NCBI GenBank assembly: GCA_031181145.1
Contig: JAPSLB010000009.1
Span: 25,983 to 89,982, forward strand
Length of the DNA: 64,000 nucleotides
Source: Microvirga sp.
GTDB lineage: Bacteria; Pseudomonadota; Alphaproteobacteria; Rhizobiales; Beijerinckiaceae
Direction: 5' to 3'
The position numbers and the translations under genes were made by a program. The notes under the pieces are model-generated. The model had not been told where the DNA came from. It searched no databases and was given only the letters and a program-made list of their open reading frames with translations. Numbering within the stretch: the first letter of the stretch is position 1; each line of letters opens with the position of its first letter. Shown in pieces: positions 53,458 through 62,764 of this stretch.

Positions 53458-54054
53458 ATGAGCATGGCTGAAACCCCTCATAACCAACGCAGAATGCATC
53501 GCACGGCCTTCATCTGCCTGAGCGTTGCCATAGGCATGGTGGGGCTCGCCTATGCCTCGGTGCCTCTCTATGACCTTTTCTGCAAGGTGACGGGCTTCAA
53601 CGGCACACCGGTCGTGCGCGACAACAATGCGTCCGAGATCACGGACCGCGTGATCTCCGTGCGTTTCGATTCCAACGTGGCTCCCGGCCTGAGCTGGAGC
53701 TTCTCGCCCGAGAAACCCGAAGTCACGGTCAAGCTCGGGGAGACCACCACCGTCTATTACAAGGTCACCAACACGGGCGACAAACCTGCGACGGGCATTG
53801 CCACTTACAATGTGCAGCCTGATCTCGCGGGCACCTACTTCTCGAAGCTCGAGTGCTTCTGCTTCACCGAACAGACCCTGGAACCGGGGGAAACCCTCGA
53901 ATCGGCGGTCGTGTTCTATGTCGATCCGCGCCTGGCGCAGGATTCCGACGTGAAGGATCTTTCTTCCATCACGCTTTCCTACACCTACTTCCCGTCCAAG
54001 GCGGGCAAGCCGGTGGCGGAGGCGACGTCATCAACCAAACCCATCGCTCAATAA
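53458..54054 (+). CDS. ctaG: Cytochrome c oxidase assembly protein CtaG (Cox11)
   Basis: A 198-residue copper chaperone that delivers copper to CuB of subunit I. One N-terminal membrane helix (TAFICLSVAIGMVGLAYASVPLYDLFCKVTGF) anchors a periplasmic beta-barrel; the copper-binding CFCF is in LECFCFTEQTLEPGE near residue 137, with the additional family cysteine in FCKVTGF. It starts at 53458, one nt after the CoxF-like stop; a second ATG 6 nt later is also possible. Confidence 0.96.
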   Translation: MSMAETPHNQRRMHRTAFICLSVAIGMVGLAYASVPLYDLFCKVTGFNGTPVVRDNNASEITDRVISVRFDSNVAPGLSWSFSPEKPEVTVKLGETTTVYYKVTNTGDKPATGIATYNVQPDLAGTYFSKLECFCFTEQTLEPGETLESAVVFYVDPRLAQDSDVKDLSSITLSYTYFPSKAGKPVAEATSSTKPIAQ

Positions 54055-54122
54055 GGGACGTGACAAGCTGGACGGAAACGTCTTAAAGCGACGTCACATT
54101 CGAGGCACGGAGACGACAGAAC

Positions 54123-54980
54123 ATGGCCGAGGCCCACGCCAAGAACCACGACTATCACATTCTTGAACCGAGCCCGTGGCCGCTCATCGGCTCGGTCAGC
54201 GCCTTCCTGATGGCTTCCGGGTTCGTGACCTGGTGGAAGGACATGACCATCGGCGGAATGCACCTGGGCGCCTACATCTTCGGCGCAGGCATCATCGGCG
54301 TGCTCTACACCATGCTGAGCTGGTGGAGCGATGTGGTGCGCGAAGCCAATACCGGTTCCCATACCCGCGTGGTCCAGCTGCATCACCGCTACGGCATGAT
54401 CATGTTCATCGCCTCCGAGGTGATGTTCTTCGCCGCCTGGTTCTGGGCCTATTTCGACGCCGCTCTCTACGCAGGCGATCCGCAGCTCTACTCGCGCGTC
54501 GAGGCTCTCGGCGGCGTTTGGCCCCCGAAGGGCATCGAGACCTTTGATCCCTGGCATCTGCCCCTGCTCAACACCCTGATCCTGCTCACCTCCGGCACCA
54601 CGGTCACCTGGGCGCACCACGCGCTCCTGCACAACGACCGCCAGGGCCTCAAGGCCGGCCTGTGGCTCACGGTCATCCTCGGCATCGTGTTCAGCTTCGT
54701 GCAGGCCTACGAATACAGCCACGCCGCCTTCGGCTTCAGCGGCAATATCTACGGCGCCACCTTCTTCATGGCGACGGGCTTCCACGGCGCACACGTGATC
54801 ATCGGCACGATCTTCCTCGCCGTCTGCCTGCTGCGCGCCTATCGCGGCGACTTCACCCCGAAGCAGCACCTCGGCTTCGAGTTCGCCGCCTGGTACTGGC
54901 ACTTCGTGGACGTGGTGTGGCTCTTCCTCTTCGCCGCCATCTACGTATGGGGCTTCGGCGGAAGCGCGGCCGGCCACTGA
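54123..54980 (+). CDS. ctaE: Cytochrome c oxidase subunit III
   Basis: A 285-residue, seven-helix subunit that stabilises the oxidase. [21 protein letters not shown] near residue 105 and [19 protein letters not shown] near 225 are signature regions, as is [17 protein letters not shown] at the end. It completes the structural subunits in the operon and is followed by a terminator. Confidence 0.97.
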   Translation: MAEAHAKNHDYHILEPSPWPLIGSVSAFLMASGFVTWWKDMTIGGMHLGAYIFGAGIIGVLYTMLSWWSDVVREANTGSHTRVVQLHHRYGMIMFIASEVMFFAAWFWAYFDAALYAGDPQLYSRVEALGGVWPPKGIETFDPWHLPLLNTLILLTSGTTVTWAHHALLHNDRQGLKAGLWLTVILGIVFSFVQAYEYSHAAFGFSGNIYGATFFMATGFHGAHVIIGTIFLAVCLLRAYRGDFTPKQHLGFEFAAWYWHFVDVVWLFLFAAIYVWGFGGSAAGH

Positions 54981-55005
54981 AGCCGCTCACGAGCAGACTT
55001 TGACA

Positions 55006-55034
55006 GGGCGGCTTTCGAGCCGCCCTTCGCTTTT
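55006..55034 (+). terminator. Terminator after ctaE
   Basis: GGGCGGC (55006-55012) pairs with GCCGCCC (55019-55025) around TTTCGA, followed by TTCGCTTTTC. It lies 26 nt after ctaE and separates the oxidase genes from DUF983-surf1-thrC, probably with partial read-through. Confidence 0.75.
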
Positions 55035-55083
55035 CAGCCTCCCCTTCCCATCTGAGGGTGGAGGCGTTTTCCGGAGAATCAAC

Positions 55084-55455
55084 GTGGCCCAAGATCAAAC
55101 AGCCCCCTCGCCTGTCATCGCGGGCCTCAAGGGCCTGTGCCCCCGTTGCGGCAAGGGCCACCTGTTCAAGGGGTTTCTGACCGTGCGCCCGAAATGCGAG
55201 GTCTGCGGCCTCGACTTCGCCTTCGCGGACTCGGGAGACGGCCCTGCCTTCTTCGTGATGTCCATCGTCGGAATTCTGGTGGTCGCCCTCGCTCTCTGGG
55301 CCGAGTTCGCCTTCTCCCCGCCGATCTGGCTCCACCTCGTCATGTGGTCTGCCCTGAGCGTCGCCTTGAGCCTTGCCCTCGTGCGGCCCTCCAAGGGCGT
55401 CCTGGTCGCGCTCCAGTATCATCACAAGGCTGAGGAAGGGCGCATCCAGAAGTGA
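55084..55455 (+). CDS. DUF983 family membrane protein
   Basis: A 123-residue protein starting at GTG 55084 with GGAG 7 nt upstream. The N-terminal part has two CxxC-like pairs, LCPRCGKGHLF and CEVCGLDF, that could bind zinc or another metal, followed by two membrane helices (FFVMSIVGILVVALALW and HLVMWSALSVALSLALV). DUF983 genes are often found next to cox genes, suggesting a role in oxidase biogenesis, which is not proven. Its stop overlaps the surf1 start (GTGA). Confidence 0.85.
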   Translation: MAQDQTAPSPVIAGLKGLCPRCGKGHLFKGFLTVRPKCEVCGLDFAFADSGDGPAFFVMSIVGILVVALALWAEFAFSPPIWLHLVMWSALSVALSLALVRPSKGVLVALQYHHKAEEGRIQK

Positions 55456-56198
55456 CTGCCGCCAGCCTGAACAAGAGCCGCTCGCTGATCCTGCCGGGCC
55501 TCGTCACCCTCATCGCGCTCGCCATCCTCATCGGTCTCGGGACATGGCAGCTTCAGCGCAAGGCCTGGAAGGAAGGGCTGATCCAGCAGATCGAGACCCG
55601 CGCCTATGGGGAGCCCGGCTCGATCCTGCCCGAAGCCGAGTGGTCCGGCTGGCGCGCCGACCAGGACGAGTTCCGGAAGGTGCGGGTGAGCGGCATCTTC
55701 CTGCATGACCTGGAAGCGCCGGTCTACGGCCTGGCTCCCGGGACGCGGCAGGGCGCTCCCCTTCAGGGCTATTACATCATCACGCCTCTCAAGCTCTCCA
55801 CGGGGGCGGTCGTGATGGTCAACCGCGGCATCGTGCCGATCGAGCTGAAGGATCCTGCGACCCGCCCCGAAGGCCAGCTCGACGGCGAGGTGACGGTCAC
55901 CGGCCTCGTGCGAGCGCCCGAAGCGCGCAATGCCTTCACGCCGGAGAACGATCCTGCCAAGAATACCTGGTTCACCCGCGACCCGCAGGCCTTCGCCGAG
56001 GTCCGGGGGCTCGAGCGGGTCGCCCCCTTCCTCATCGACGCGGATGCCGCGCCCAATCCCGGCGGCTGGCCGCGCGGCGGGCAGACCCCGCTCACGCTGC
56101 CCAACAACCACCTGCAATACGCGCTCACCTGGTACGGCCTCGCCCTCACCCTCCTCGGCGTCTTCGGGGCTTTTGCCTGGAAGCGCATCAAGGGGTGA
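55452..56198 (+). CDS. SURF1 family cytochrome oxidase biogenesis protein
   Basis: A 248-residue protein with two membrane helices, at about residues 14-33 and 225-243, around a periplasmic domain: the SURF1 layout. LGTWQLQRKAWKEGLI near residue 30 and VMVNRGIVPIELKD near 115 are family marks, as is LTLPNNHLQYALTWYGLALTLL at the end. It helps insert heme a into subunit I. The start is GTG at 55452, overlapping the DUF983 stop. Confidence 0.95.
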   Translation: MTAASLNKSRSLILPGLVTLIALAILIGLGTWQLQRKAWKEGLIQQIETRAYGEPGSILPEAEWSGWRADQDEFRKVRVSGIFLHDLEAPVYGLAPGTRQGAPLQGYYIITPLKLSTGAVVMVNRGIVPIELKDPATRPEGQLDGEVTVTGLVRAPEARNAFTPENDPAKNTWFTRDPQAFAEVRGLERVAPFLIDADAAPNPGGWPRGGQTPLTLPNNHLQYALTWYGLALTLLGVFGAFAWKRIKG

Positions 56199-56270
56199 TG
56201 CGGTATTGAAGCGGCTTGCCGCAGCCTCCCGCGCCACCTATTGTCCCGCCGCATTTTCAGGAGATTGACC

Positions 56271-57686
56271 GTGCTCCATGTCTCGACCCGCGGGGAAGCT
56301 CCCGCGCTTGGCTTTTCCGATGCGCTTATGACCGGCCTCGCCAGGGACGGCGGCCTCTACATGCCTCAAGCCTGGCCGCGCCTGACGCCGAACACGATCG
56401 AGGGCTTTGCCGGGAAATCCTACGCGGACGTCGCCAAGGCCGTGCTCGGTCCGCTCGTGGACGGGGACATCCCGGCGGCCGACCTCCATCGCATGATCGA
56501 CGAGGCCTATGCCTCGTTTCGCCATGAGGCCGTCTGTCCCCTGACCCAGCTCGGCGACAACCTCTTCGTGCTCGAACTCTTCCACGGCCCCACCCTTGCG
56601 TTCAAGGACGTGGCGATGCAGCTCCTGGGCCGCCTCATGGACCACGTGCTGAAGGCTCGCGGCGCGCGCGCCACCATCGTCGGCGCGACCTCGGGCGACA
56701 CGGGCAGCGCCGCGGTCGAGGCGTTCAAGGGCCTCGAACAGGTCGACATCTTCATCCTCTATCCGCATGGCCGCGTATCGGACGTCCAGCGCCGCCAGAT
56801 GACGACGGTGGCCTCGCCCAACGTGCATGCCCTGGCGGTGGAAGGCACTTTCGACGACTGCCAGAACATGGTGAAGGGCATGTTCAACAACGCCCGCTTG
56901 CGCGACGAGCTGCAACTCTCGGGCGTGAACTCCATCAACTGGGCCCGCGTGGCGGCGCAGGCGGTCTATTATTTCACCGCCGCCGTGGCGCTTGGCGGGC
57001 CCCACCGCCCCGTTTCCTTCTCGGTGCCCACCGGCAATTTCGGCGACATTCTCGCGGGCTGGGTCGCCAAGCGCATGGGCCTGCCCATTGACCGCCTGAT
57101 GATCGGTACCAATTCCAACGACATCCTGGCACGCACGCTCCATGCCGGCGCCTACGAGATCAAGGGCGTGGAGCCCACGACCTCCCCGTCCATGGACATT
57201 CAGATCTCCTCCAATTTCGAGCGCCTGCTGTTCGAGGTCTATGGCCGCGATGGCGAAGCGATCCGCCGCTTGATGGCAAGCCTCAATCAGTCGCGTTCCT
57301 TCATGATCGAGGCAGGCCCCCTCGCCCGCATTCGCGAAGAGTTCTCGGCCCAGGCCGTGAACGAGGCGAGTGTCGCCGACGAGATGGCCCGGACCTACCG
57401 TGCGACCGGCTATGTGCTCGATCCGCACAGCGCTGTCGGCACCCGTGCGGGCCGCGCGCTCTTGACGGACAAGCCGGAGGTGCCCGTGGTGGCCCTCTCC
57501 ACCGCCCATCCGGCCAAGTTCCCCGACGCGGTCGAGCGTGCGACGGGCGTTCGCCCCGCACTTCCGCCGCACATGGCTGATCTGATGGAGCGCGAGGAGA
57601 GCTTCACGGTTCTCCCGAACGATCAGGCATCGGTGGAGCGCTTCATCCGTGAGCGCGCCCGAGCCGTCAAAGGCGCGGCTGCATGA
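56271..57686 (+). CDS. thrC: Threonine synthase
   Basis: A 471-residue PLP enzyme converting O-phosphohomoserine to threonine. The PLP lysine is in FHGPTLAFKDVAMQLLG near residue 107, the phosphate loop is GATSGDTGSAAVEAF, and the N-terminus has HVSTRGEAPALGFSDALMTGLARDGGLYMP. The start is GTG 56271 with AGGAG 8 nt upstream. Length is that of the long bacterial type. It is 72 nt after surf1 and overlaps the M16 peptidase start by 4 nt (ATGA). Confidence 0.96.
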   Translation: MLHVSTRGEAPALGFSDALMTGLARDGGLYMPQAWPRLTPNTIEGFAGKSYADVAKAVLGPLVDGDIPAADLHRMIDEAYASFRHEAVCPLTQLGDNLFVLELFHGPTLAFKDVAMQLLGRLMDHVLKARGARATIVGATSGDTGSAAVEAFKGLEQVDIFILYPHGRVSDVQRRQMTTVASPNVHALAVEGTFDDCQNMVKGMFNNARLRDELQLSGVNSINWARVAAQAVYYFTAAVALGGPHRPVSFSVPTGNFGDILAGWVAKRMGLPIDRLMIGTNSNDILARTLHAGAYEIKGVEPTTSPSMDIQISSNFERLLFEVYGRDGEAIRRLMASLNQSRSFMIEAGPLARIREEFSAQAVNEASVADEMARTYRATGYVLDPHSAVGTRAGRALLTDKPEVPVVALSTAHPAKFPDAVERATGVRPALPPHMADLMEREESFTVLPNDQASVERFIRERARAVKGAAA

Positions 57687-58966
57687 ACCAGCACTTCATC
57701 CGCGAGAAGCGGGTCGACATCACGAGATTGTCCAACGGCCTGACGGTCGCGACCGAGCACATGCCGGAAATCGCCACCGCGACCCTCGGCGTGTGGGTCG
57801 GCACAGGATCGCGGCATGAGCAGGCGCACGAGCACGGCCTGTCTCATCTCATCGAGCACATGGCCTTCAAGGGCACGGCGCGACGCTCCGCGCGTCAGAT
57901 CGCCGAGGACATCGAGAATGTCGGCGGCGACATCAACGCCGCGACGAGCGTCGAATACACGAGCTACACGGCGCGCGTGCTTGGCGAGAACGTGGACGTC
58001 GCCCTCGACGTGCTTGGCGATATTCTCATCAATTCGGTCTTCGACGAAGCCGAGCTCGCCCGAGAGAAGGGCGTGATCCTGCAGGAATACGCCGCCGTCG
58101 AGGATACGCCGGACGACCTGATCTACGACGCGTTCATGGAGACGGCCTTCGCCGGCCAGCCCGTGGGGCGTCCCATTCTCGGCACGCCTGACACCATCAG
58201 GAGCTTCGACGCCGACACCATCCGCGCTTTTCTCGCCCGCGAATACATTCCCGCGAAGATGGTGCTCGCCGCCGCGGGCAATGTGGACCACGCGCAGATC
58301 GTCGATGCCGCCGAGCGCCTCTTCGGCGCCATGCCGGCCGCCGAGGTTCGCTCCCCAGAGGCCGGGCATTACACGGGCGGCGATCGGCGTCTTCCCCGCA
58401 AGCTCGAACAGGCCAACATCGTGCTCGGCCTTCCGGGCCTCTCATTCAAGGATTCCGGTTATTACGCGGCCCACATCTTCGCCCACATCTTCGGCGGCGG
58501 ACTGACCTCGCGTCTCTGGCACGAGGTGCGTGAAACCCGGGGCCTTGCCTACTCGGTCGATTCCTTCCACTGGCCATTCTCCGATTGCGGCCTCTTCGGC
58601 ATCGGTGCCGGTACGGCAGGGGCAGATGTGAGCGAGTTCACCAAGGTCACTCTCGCCTGCATGCGCCAGGCGACGCAGGACATCAGCGAGATCGAGATGG
58701 TCCGTGCCAAGGCGCAGATGAAAGTGGCCTTGCTGACGGCGCTCGAGACACCCGGCGGGCGCATCGAGCGGATGGCGCGCCAGCTCCTCTCCTGGGGGCG
58801 GATCGTGGGGAGCGACGAGATCGTCCGGAAGGTGGATGCTCTCGACGAAGGTCATGTGCGCGAGGCCGGGCATCGCCTCTTGCAAGGGAACCCGACCGTA
58901 GCCGCCATCGGACCGATCAAGGGCCTGCCCTCTCTCGAGGCGATCAGAGCAGGTCTGCGTGGCTAG
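57683..58966 (+). CDS. M16 family zinc peptidase (mitochondrial processing peptidase-like)
   Basis: A 427-residue pitrilysin-family metallopeptidase. The inverted zinc motif is GLSHLIEHMAFKGTARRS (HxxEH) at about residues 51-60, with the distal glutamate in ILQEYAAVEDTPDD near 135. The second half (about 230-420) is the inactive M16-C domain with FGGGLTSRLWHEVRETRGLAYSV. It is close in layout to the beta subunit of mitochondrial processing peptidase. Bacterial substrates are mostly unknown. It is co-translated with thrC through an ATGA overlap. Confidence 0.93.
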   Translation: MNQHFIREKRVDITRLSNGLTVATEHMPEIATATLGVWVGTGSRHEQAHEHGLSHLIEHMAFKGTARRSARQIAEDIENVGGDINAATSVEYTSYTARVLGENVDVALDVLGDILINSVFDEAELAREKGVILQEYAAVEDTPDDLIYDAFMETAFAGQPVGRPILGTPDTIRSFDADTIRAFLAREYIPAKMVLAAAGNVDHAQIVDAAERLFGAMPAAEVRSPEAGHYTGGDRRLPRKLEQANIVLGLPGLSFKDSGYYAAHIFAHIFGGGLTSRLWHEVRETRGLAYSVDSFHWPFSDCGLFGIGAGTAGADVSEFTKVTLACMRQATQDISEIEMVRAKAQMKVALLTALETPGGRIERMARQLLSWGRIVGSDEIVRKVDALDEGHVREAGHRLLQGNPTVAAIGPIKGLPSLEAIRAGLRG

Positions 58967-59042
58967 TCCGAGCTGTACCATGCCGCTACGTCATGAACTT
59001 TTTCTCCTCAATCCCGCCGCAAACTGACTTCATGCGCGTGGT

Positions 59043-59058
59043 TAACGATAAATAACGA
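59043..59058 (+). promoter_or_regulatory. TAACGA direct repeat upstream of the GGDEF-EAL gene
   Basis: TAACGA occurs at 59043-59048 and 59053-59058, exactly 10 bp apart and preceded by a T that makes GTTAACGA. The arrangement resembles direct-repeat sites of OmpR-type regulators such as CtrA. It lies about 38 nt before the first possible start. Confidence 0.3.
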
Positions 59059-59095
59059 GTCATGCGGACAAGTGGGGGCAGCTTGAGGCTTCGAC

Positions 59096-62047
59096 TTGCC
59101 CTCAGGCTCTCTGACCGGTACCAATTCGCCTTTCACCTTTGGACCGGACGAAAGAACCGAAGCATTGCGAATCGTATCTTTCGCCATAGCCTTTCTTTTG
59201 GCGGCTTTCATGGGGCTCACTTGGCCGGCGACCGGCTGGGCGGTGGAGTCCGTGCGCGTCGACCCCAAGATGAAGGCGATCGACCTCACCCCCGCCATCG
59301 AGCGCTATAAGTCGGACGGAGACGAGATCCGCATTTCCACGGCGCCGGGCCGCGACGGCATTGTGCGCCGCATCGCCGTGAAGGCGCGCGAGGCCGGGAC
59401 ACGCCCCGACTGGATCGTCTTCGCGCTGACGAACGATACCGATGAGCAGGTGGACCGCCTGCTCGTGGCTCCGCATTTCCGGCTGACCGGCTCCGGTGTT
59501 CTCTGGCCTGATCTCGGATCTTCGCGCATCGCCGCCGTCACGGCCAGCCAGGGTATTCGGCCCGAGCGGGACGAAAGTCCCGATGCGGACGTGTTCCTCA
59601 TCACCCTCGACCCGGGCACGACCGTCACTTTCGTGGCGGAGTTGCGCACAGACAACCTTCCCCAGCTCCATCTCTGGGATGCCGCCGCCTACAAGGAACG
59701 GGTCAACGGCCTGACGCTCTACAAGGGCATCATCATCGGCATCGCGGGCTTGCTGGCCCTGTTTCTCACCATCGTGTTCGTGGTGAAGGGCGCCCTGATC
59801 TTCCCGGCGGCCGCGGCTCTGGCTTGGGCAGTCTTCGCTTATGCGAGCATCGATTTCGGCTTCTTCCAGCGTGTATTCCCGATTTCGGAGGCGACAGAGC
59901 AGATCTACCGGGCCGGAGCGGAGGCCGTGCTGGCCGCGACCCTGCTCGTATTCCTCTTCGCCTATCTCAACCTGAATCGCTGGCACGTCCGCTACAGCCA
60001 CGTGACGGCCTTCTGGCTGGCTTTCCTGAGCGGGCTCCTGCTGCTTGCCGTCGTCGACGCTTCGGTGGCTTCCGGCGTGGCCCGCATGTCCGTCGCCGCC
60101 GTGGCAGGCATCGGCTTCGTTCTCGTCATCCATCTGGCGACGCATGGCTATGACCGTGCGATCATGCTCGTGCCCACCTGGCTTCTGCTGATCGCCTGGA
60201 CGGTAGCGGCGAGTTTCACGATCCTCGGCCAGTTGACCTCCGATCTTGTGCCGCCTGCACTCATCGGCGGCCTCGTCCTGATCGTCATGCTCATCGGCTT
60301 CACGGTGATGCAGCATGCTTTCGCCGGGGGCGGCTTCGCACGCGGTTTCGTCAATGACACCGAGCGCCGGGCGCTTGCTCTCGCCGGAGCAGGCGACATC
60401 GTGTTCGACTGGGACGTGGTGTCCGACAACATCTTCGTCAGCCCGGATATCGAGCATCAGCTTGGGCTCAAGCGCGGCGCTCTCGAAGGTCCGGCCTCGG
60501 CTTGGCTCGAACTGATCCATCCCTTCGACAAGGATCGCTATCGCCTTGCACTCGACACGGTCATCGAGCAACGCCGCGGGCGCTTGGTGCAGGATTTCCG
60601 CCTGCGTTCTTCCTCGAATGCACACCACTGGTTCCGCCTGAAAGCACGCCCGGTGATCGGCTCCGATGGCGAAGTCATTCGCATCATCGGCACCTTGTCC
60701 GATGTCACGAGCAGCAAGAATGCCGAGGAGCGCCTGCTGCATGACGCCGTTCACGACAACCTGACGAGCCTGCCGAACCGCCAGCTCTTCTACGATCGCC
60801 TCGAGGCAGCTCTCACCTTCGCGAGCCAGGACGACACGCTGCGTCCGACCGTGCTCGTGATCGATATCGACAAGTTCAAGGATACGAACGATCAGTCCGG
60901 CTACGGCGCCGGCGACTCGATCCTGCTCACGCTGTCGCGCCGCCTCGGCCGCCTGCTCAAGCCGCAGGACACGTTGGCGCGCATCTCGGGGGACGAGTTT
61001 GCGATCATCCTGCTCTCCGAGCGCGAGCCGGACCGCATCATCGCTTTCGCCGATATGGTCCGGCGCATCGTGACCACTCCGGTCACCTACGCCGACCGCG
61101 AAATCTTCCTCACCGCCTCCATCGGCATCGCTCTGCACGATCCGCAGATCGCCGCACGCCGCGAGGAGGTTCTGCGCAACGCCGAGATTGCCATGGCCCA
61201 TGCTCGCCGACATGGCGGCGATCGGATCGAGGTGTTCCGCCCCACGATGCGTTCGGATCGCAGCGATCACTTCACGATGGAAAGCGATCTGCGCCATGCG
61301 CTCGAGCGCAACGAGATGAAGGTTCTGTTCAAGCCTATCGTGCGGATCGAGGACCGGACCATCGCGGGGTTCGAATCCATGCTGCGCTGGGATCACCCGC
61401 GCCTCGGCTGCATCTCTCCCAGCGACTTCATCTCCATCGCCGAGGAGACAGGCCTTATCGTCAAGCTGAGCGTGTTCCTGCTTGAGCAGACCGCGCGCGA
61501 GCTCGCCATCTGGCAAAGCGCCCTGGAAGTAGAGCCCCCGATCTTCGCCAGCGTGAACATGTCGAGCCACCACCTCCTGCGCCACGACCTGCTGCAGGAA
61601 GTGAAGACTGTGATCGCCCGCACGCGCGTTCTCCCCGGCTCGCTCAAGATCGAGATGACGGAAAGCCTCGTGATGGAGAATCCGGAATATTCGGCGCAGA
61701 TGCTGGATCGGCTGAAGGATCTAGGTGCCGGACTCTCGCTCGACGATTTCGGCACGGGCTACTCCGCCCTCTCCTACCTGCTTCGCTTCCCGTTCGACAC
61801 GATCAAGATCGACGAGTCGTTCGTTCGGCAGATGGCGTCGGGAAATCCGGTCATCCTGCGCTCCATCATCAAGATGGCGCACGAGCTCGGCATGGAGATC
61901 GTCGCAGAAGGTGCGGAGAGCGAGTCGGAAGCCATCGAGCTCTACCAGCTCGGCTGCGAATATGCGCAAGGCCCCGTCTTCGGCGAACCGATGTCGGTGG
62001 CGCAGGCCCGCCAGCTCGTGGGCGCGACGACGACGGAAGCCGCTTGA
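59096..62047 (+). CDS. Membrane-bound PAS-GGDEF-EAL cyclic-di-GMP protein
   Basis: A 983-residue protein if read from TTG 59096; a second TTG at 59165 gives a cleaner signal peptide and may be the true start. Layout: signal helix about 25-48, a periplasmic domain about 50-205 resembling 7TMR-DISM-type sensors, seven or so helices about 208-405, PAS about 425-545, GGDEF about 550-715 and EAL about 725-975. The GGDEF site is RISGDEFAI (S at the first position). The EAL motif reads ESM in FESMLRW, but the catalytic set is otherwise present: NMSS, KIEMTES, SLDDFGTGYS, IKIDESFV, EGAES and QGPVF. Phosphodiesterase activity is therefore likely; cyclase activity is uncertain. Confidence 0.92.
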   Translation: MPSGSLTGTNSPFTFGPDERTEALRIVSFAIAFLLAAFMGLTWPATGWAVESVRVDPKMKAIDLTPAIERYKSDGDEIRISTAPGRDGIVRRIAVKAREAGTRPDWIVFALTNDTDEQVDRLLVAPHFRLTGSGVLWPDLGSSRIAAVTASQGIRPERDESPDADVFLITLDPGTTVTFVAELRTDNLPQLHLWDAAAYKERVNGLTLYKGIIIGIAGLLALFLTIVFVVKGALIFPAAAALAWAVFAYASIDFGFFQRVFPISEATEQIYRAGAEAVLAATLLVFLFAYLNLNRWHVRYSHVTAFWLAFLSGLLLLAVVDASVASGVARMSVAAVAGIGFVLVIHLATHGYDRAIMLVPTWLLLIAWTVAASFTILGQLTSDLVPPALIGGLVLIVMLIGFTVMQHAFAGGGFARGFVNDTERRALALAGAGDIVFDWDVVSDNIFVSPDIEHQLGLKRGALEGPASAWLELIHPFDKDRYRLALDTVIEQRRGRLVQDFRLRSSSNAHHWFRLKARPVIGSDGEVIRIIGTLSDVTSSKNAEERLLHDAVHDNLTSLPNRQLFYDRLEAALTFASQDDTLRPTVLVIDIDKFKDTNDQSGYGAGDSILLTLSRRLGRLLKPQDTLARISGDEFAIILLSEREPDRIIAFADMVRRIVTTPVTYADREIFLTASIGIALHDPQIAARREEVLRNAEIAMAHARRHGGDRIEVFRPTMRSDRSDHFTMESDLRHALERNEMKVLFKPIVRIEDRTIAGFESMLRWDHPRLGCISPSDFISIAEETGLIVKLSVFLLEQTARELAIWQSALEVEPPIFASVNMSSHHLLRHDLLQEVKTVIARTRVLPGSLKIEMTESLVMENPEYSAQMLDRLKDLGAGLSLDDFGTGYSALSYLLRFPFDTIKIDESFVRQMASGNPVILRSIIKMAHELGMEIVAEGAESESEAIELYQLGCEYAQGPVFGEPMSVAQARQLVGATTTEAA

Positions 62048-62659
62048 TCAGGCGTGGCCCGCCTCCATCGACAGCATGGCGGGCTCGATACCGATCCGGC
62101 GCAGGGCCATCTCATAGCGGATTTCGACGGGCGCTCTGAAGATCAGCTCGGCATCGGCGGGGCAGTTGAGCCAACCGTTGGCCTGAAGCTCAAGCTCGAG
62201 CTGACCCGCGCCCCAGCCCGCATAGCCGAGAGCGAGCACCGCATTCTGAGGGCCTCTGCCCTGGGCGATGGCGCGGAGAATATCGATGGTGGCCGTCAGG
62301 CATACGCCGTCGTCGATGGGCAGCGTGGACTGGGAGATGTGGAAATCCGGCGAATGCAGCACGAAACCGCGGCTCGTCTCCACCGGACCGCCCATGAGAA
62401 CCTGCATGCGGCTCACCTGTTCCGGGAGATGGATACGCTCCAGCTCGGGGACGATCTCGAGCTGGACCAGAAGGTCGGACATGTTCACGTTCGCGGCAGG
62501 ACGGTTGAGAATGATCCCCATCGCCCCTTCCGGCGAATGGGCGCAGACATAGATCACCGCGCGGGCGAAGCGTTCGTCCACCATGCCGGGCATTGCCACC
62601 AGCAATTGCCCGTCGAGATAGGGGGAGCCGGCGCCGTAGGGATCTTGCTGAAAGCTCAT
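62048..62659 (-). CDS. YqgE/AlgH family protein
   Basis: A 203-residue protein of the UPF0301/AlgH family. [41 protein letters not shown] opens the domain and [22 protein letters not shown] closes it. The true start is MSFQQDPYG at 62659; the open frame continues to 63208 only as a shadow of the next gene. Function is unclear; AlgH was named for effects on alginate regulation in Pseudomonas. Its stop abuts that of the GGDEF-EAL gene to make TGATCA. Confidence 0.93.
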   Translation of the reverse strand: MSFQQDPYGAGSPYLDGQLLVAMPGMVDERFARAVIYVCAHSPEGAMGIILNRPAANVNMSDLLVQLEIVPELERIHLPEQVSRMQVLMGGPVETSRGFVLHSPDFHISQSTLPIDDGVCLTATIDILRAIAQGRGPQNAVLALGYAGWGAGQLELELQANGWLNCPADAELIFRAPVEIRYEMALRRIGIEPAMLSMEAGHA

Positions 62660-62764
62660 GTCTCGAATCTGCCTTGCTGGGTCGGCAACCCGATCACGGG
62701 ATCGTGGATGGCAGACCCGAATAGAATACGCATAAAGGAAGCGCCTCAGGGAGGCGTCAGTTCC

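Noticed and set aside
59102-61585. 827-codon minus-strand frame opposite the GGDEF-EAL gene
   Set aside because: No domain; the plus strand shows clear PAS, GGDEF and EAL motifs.
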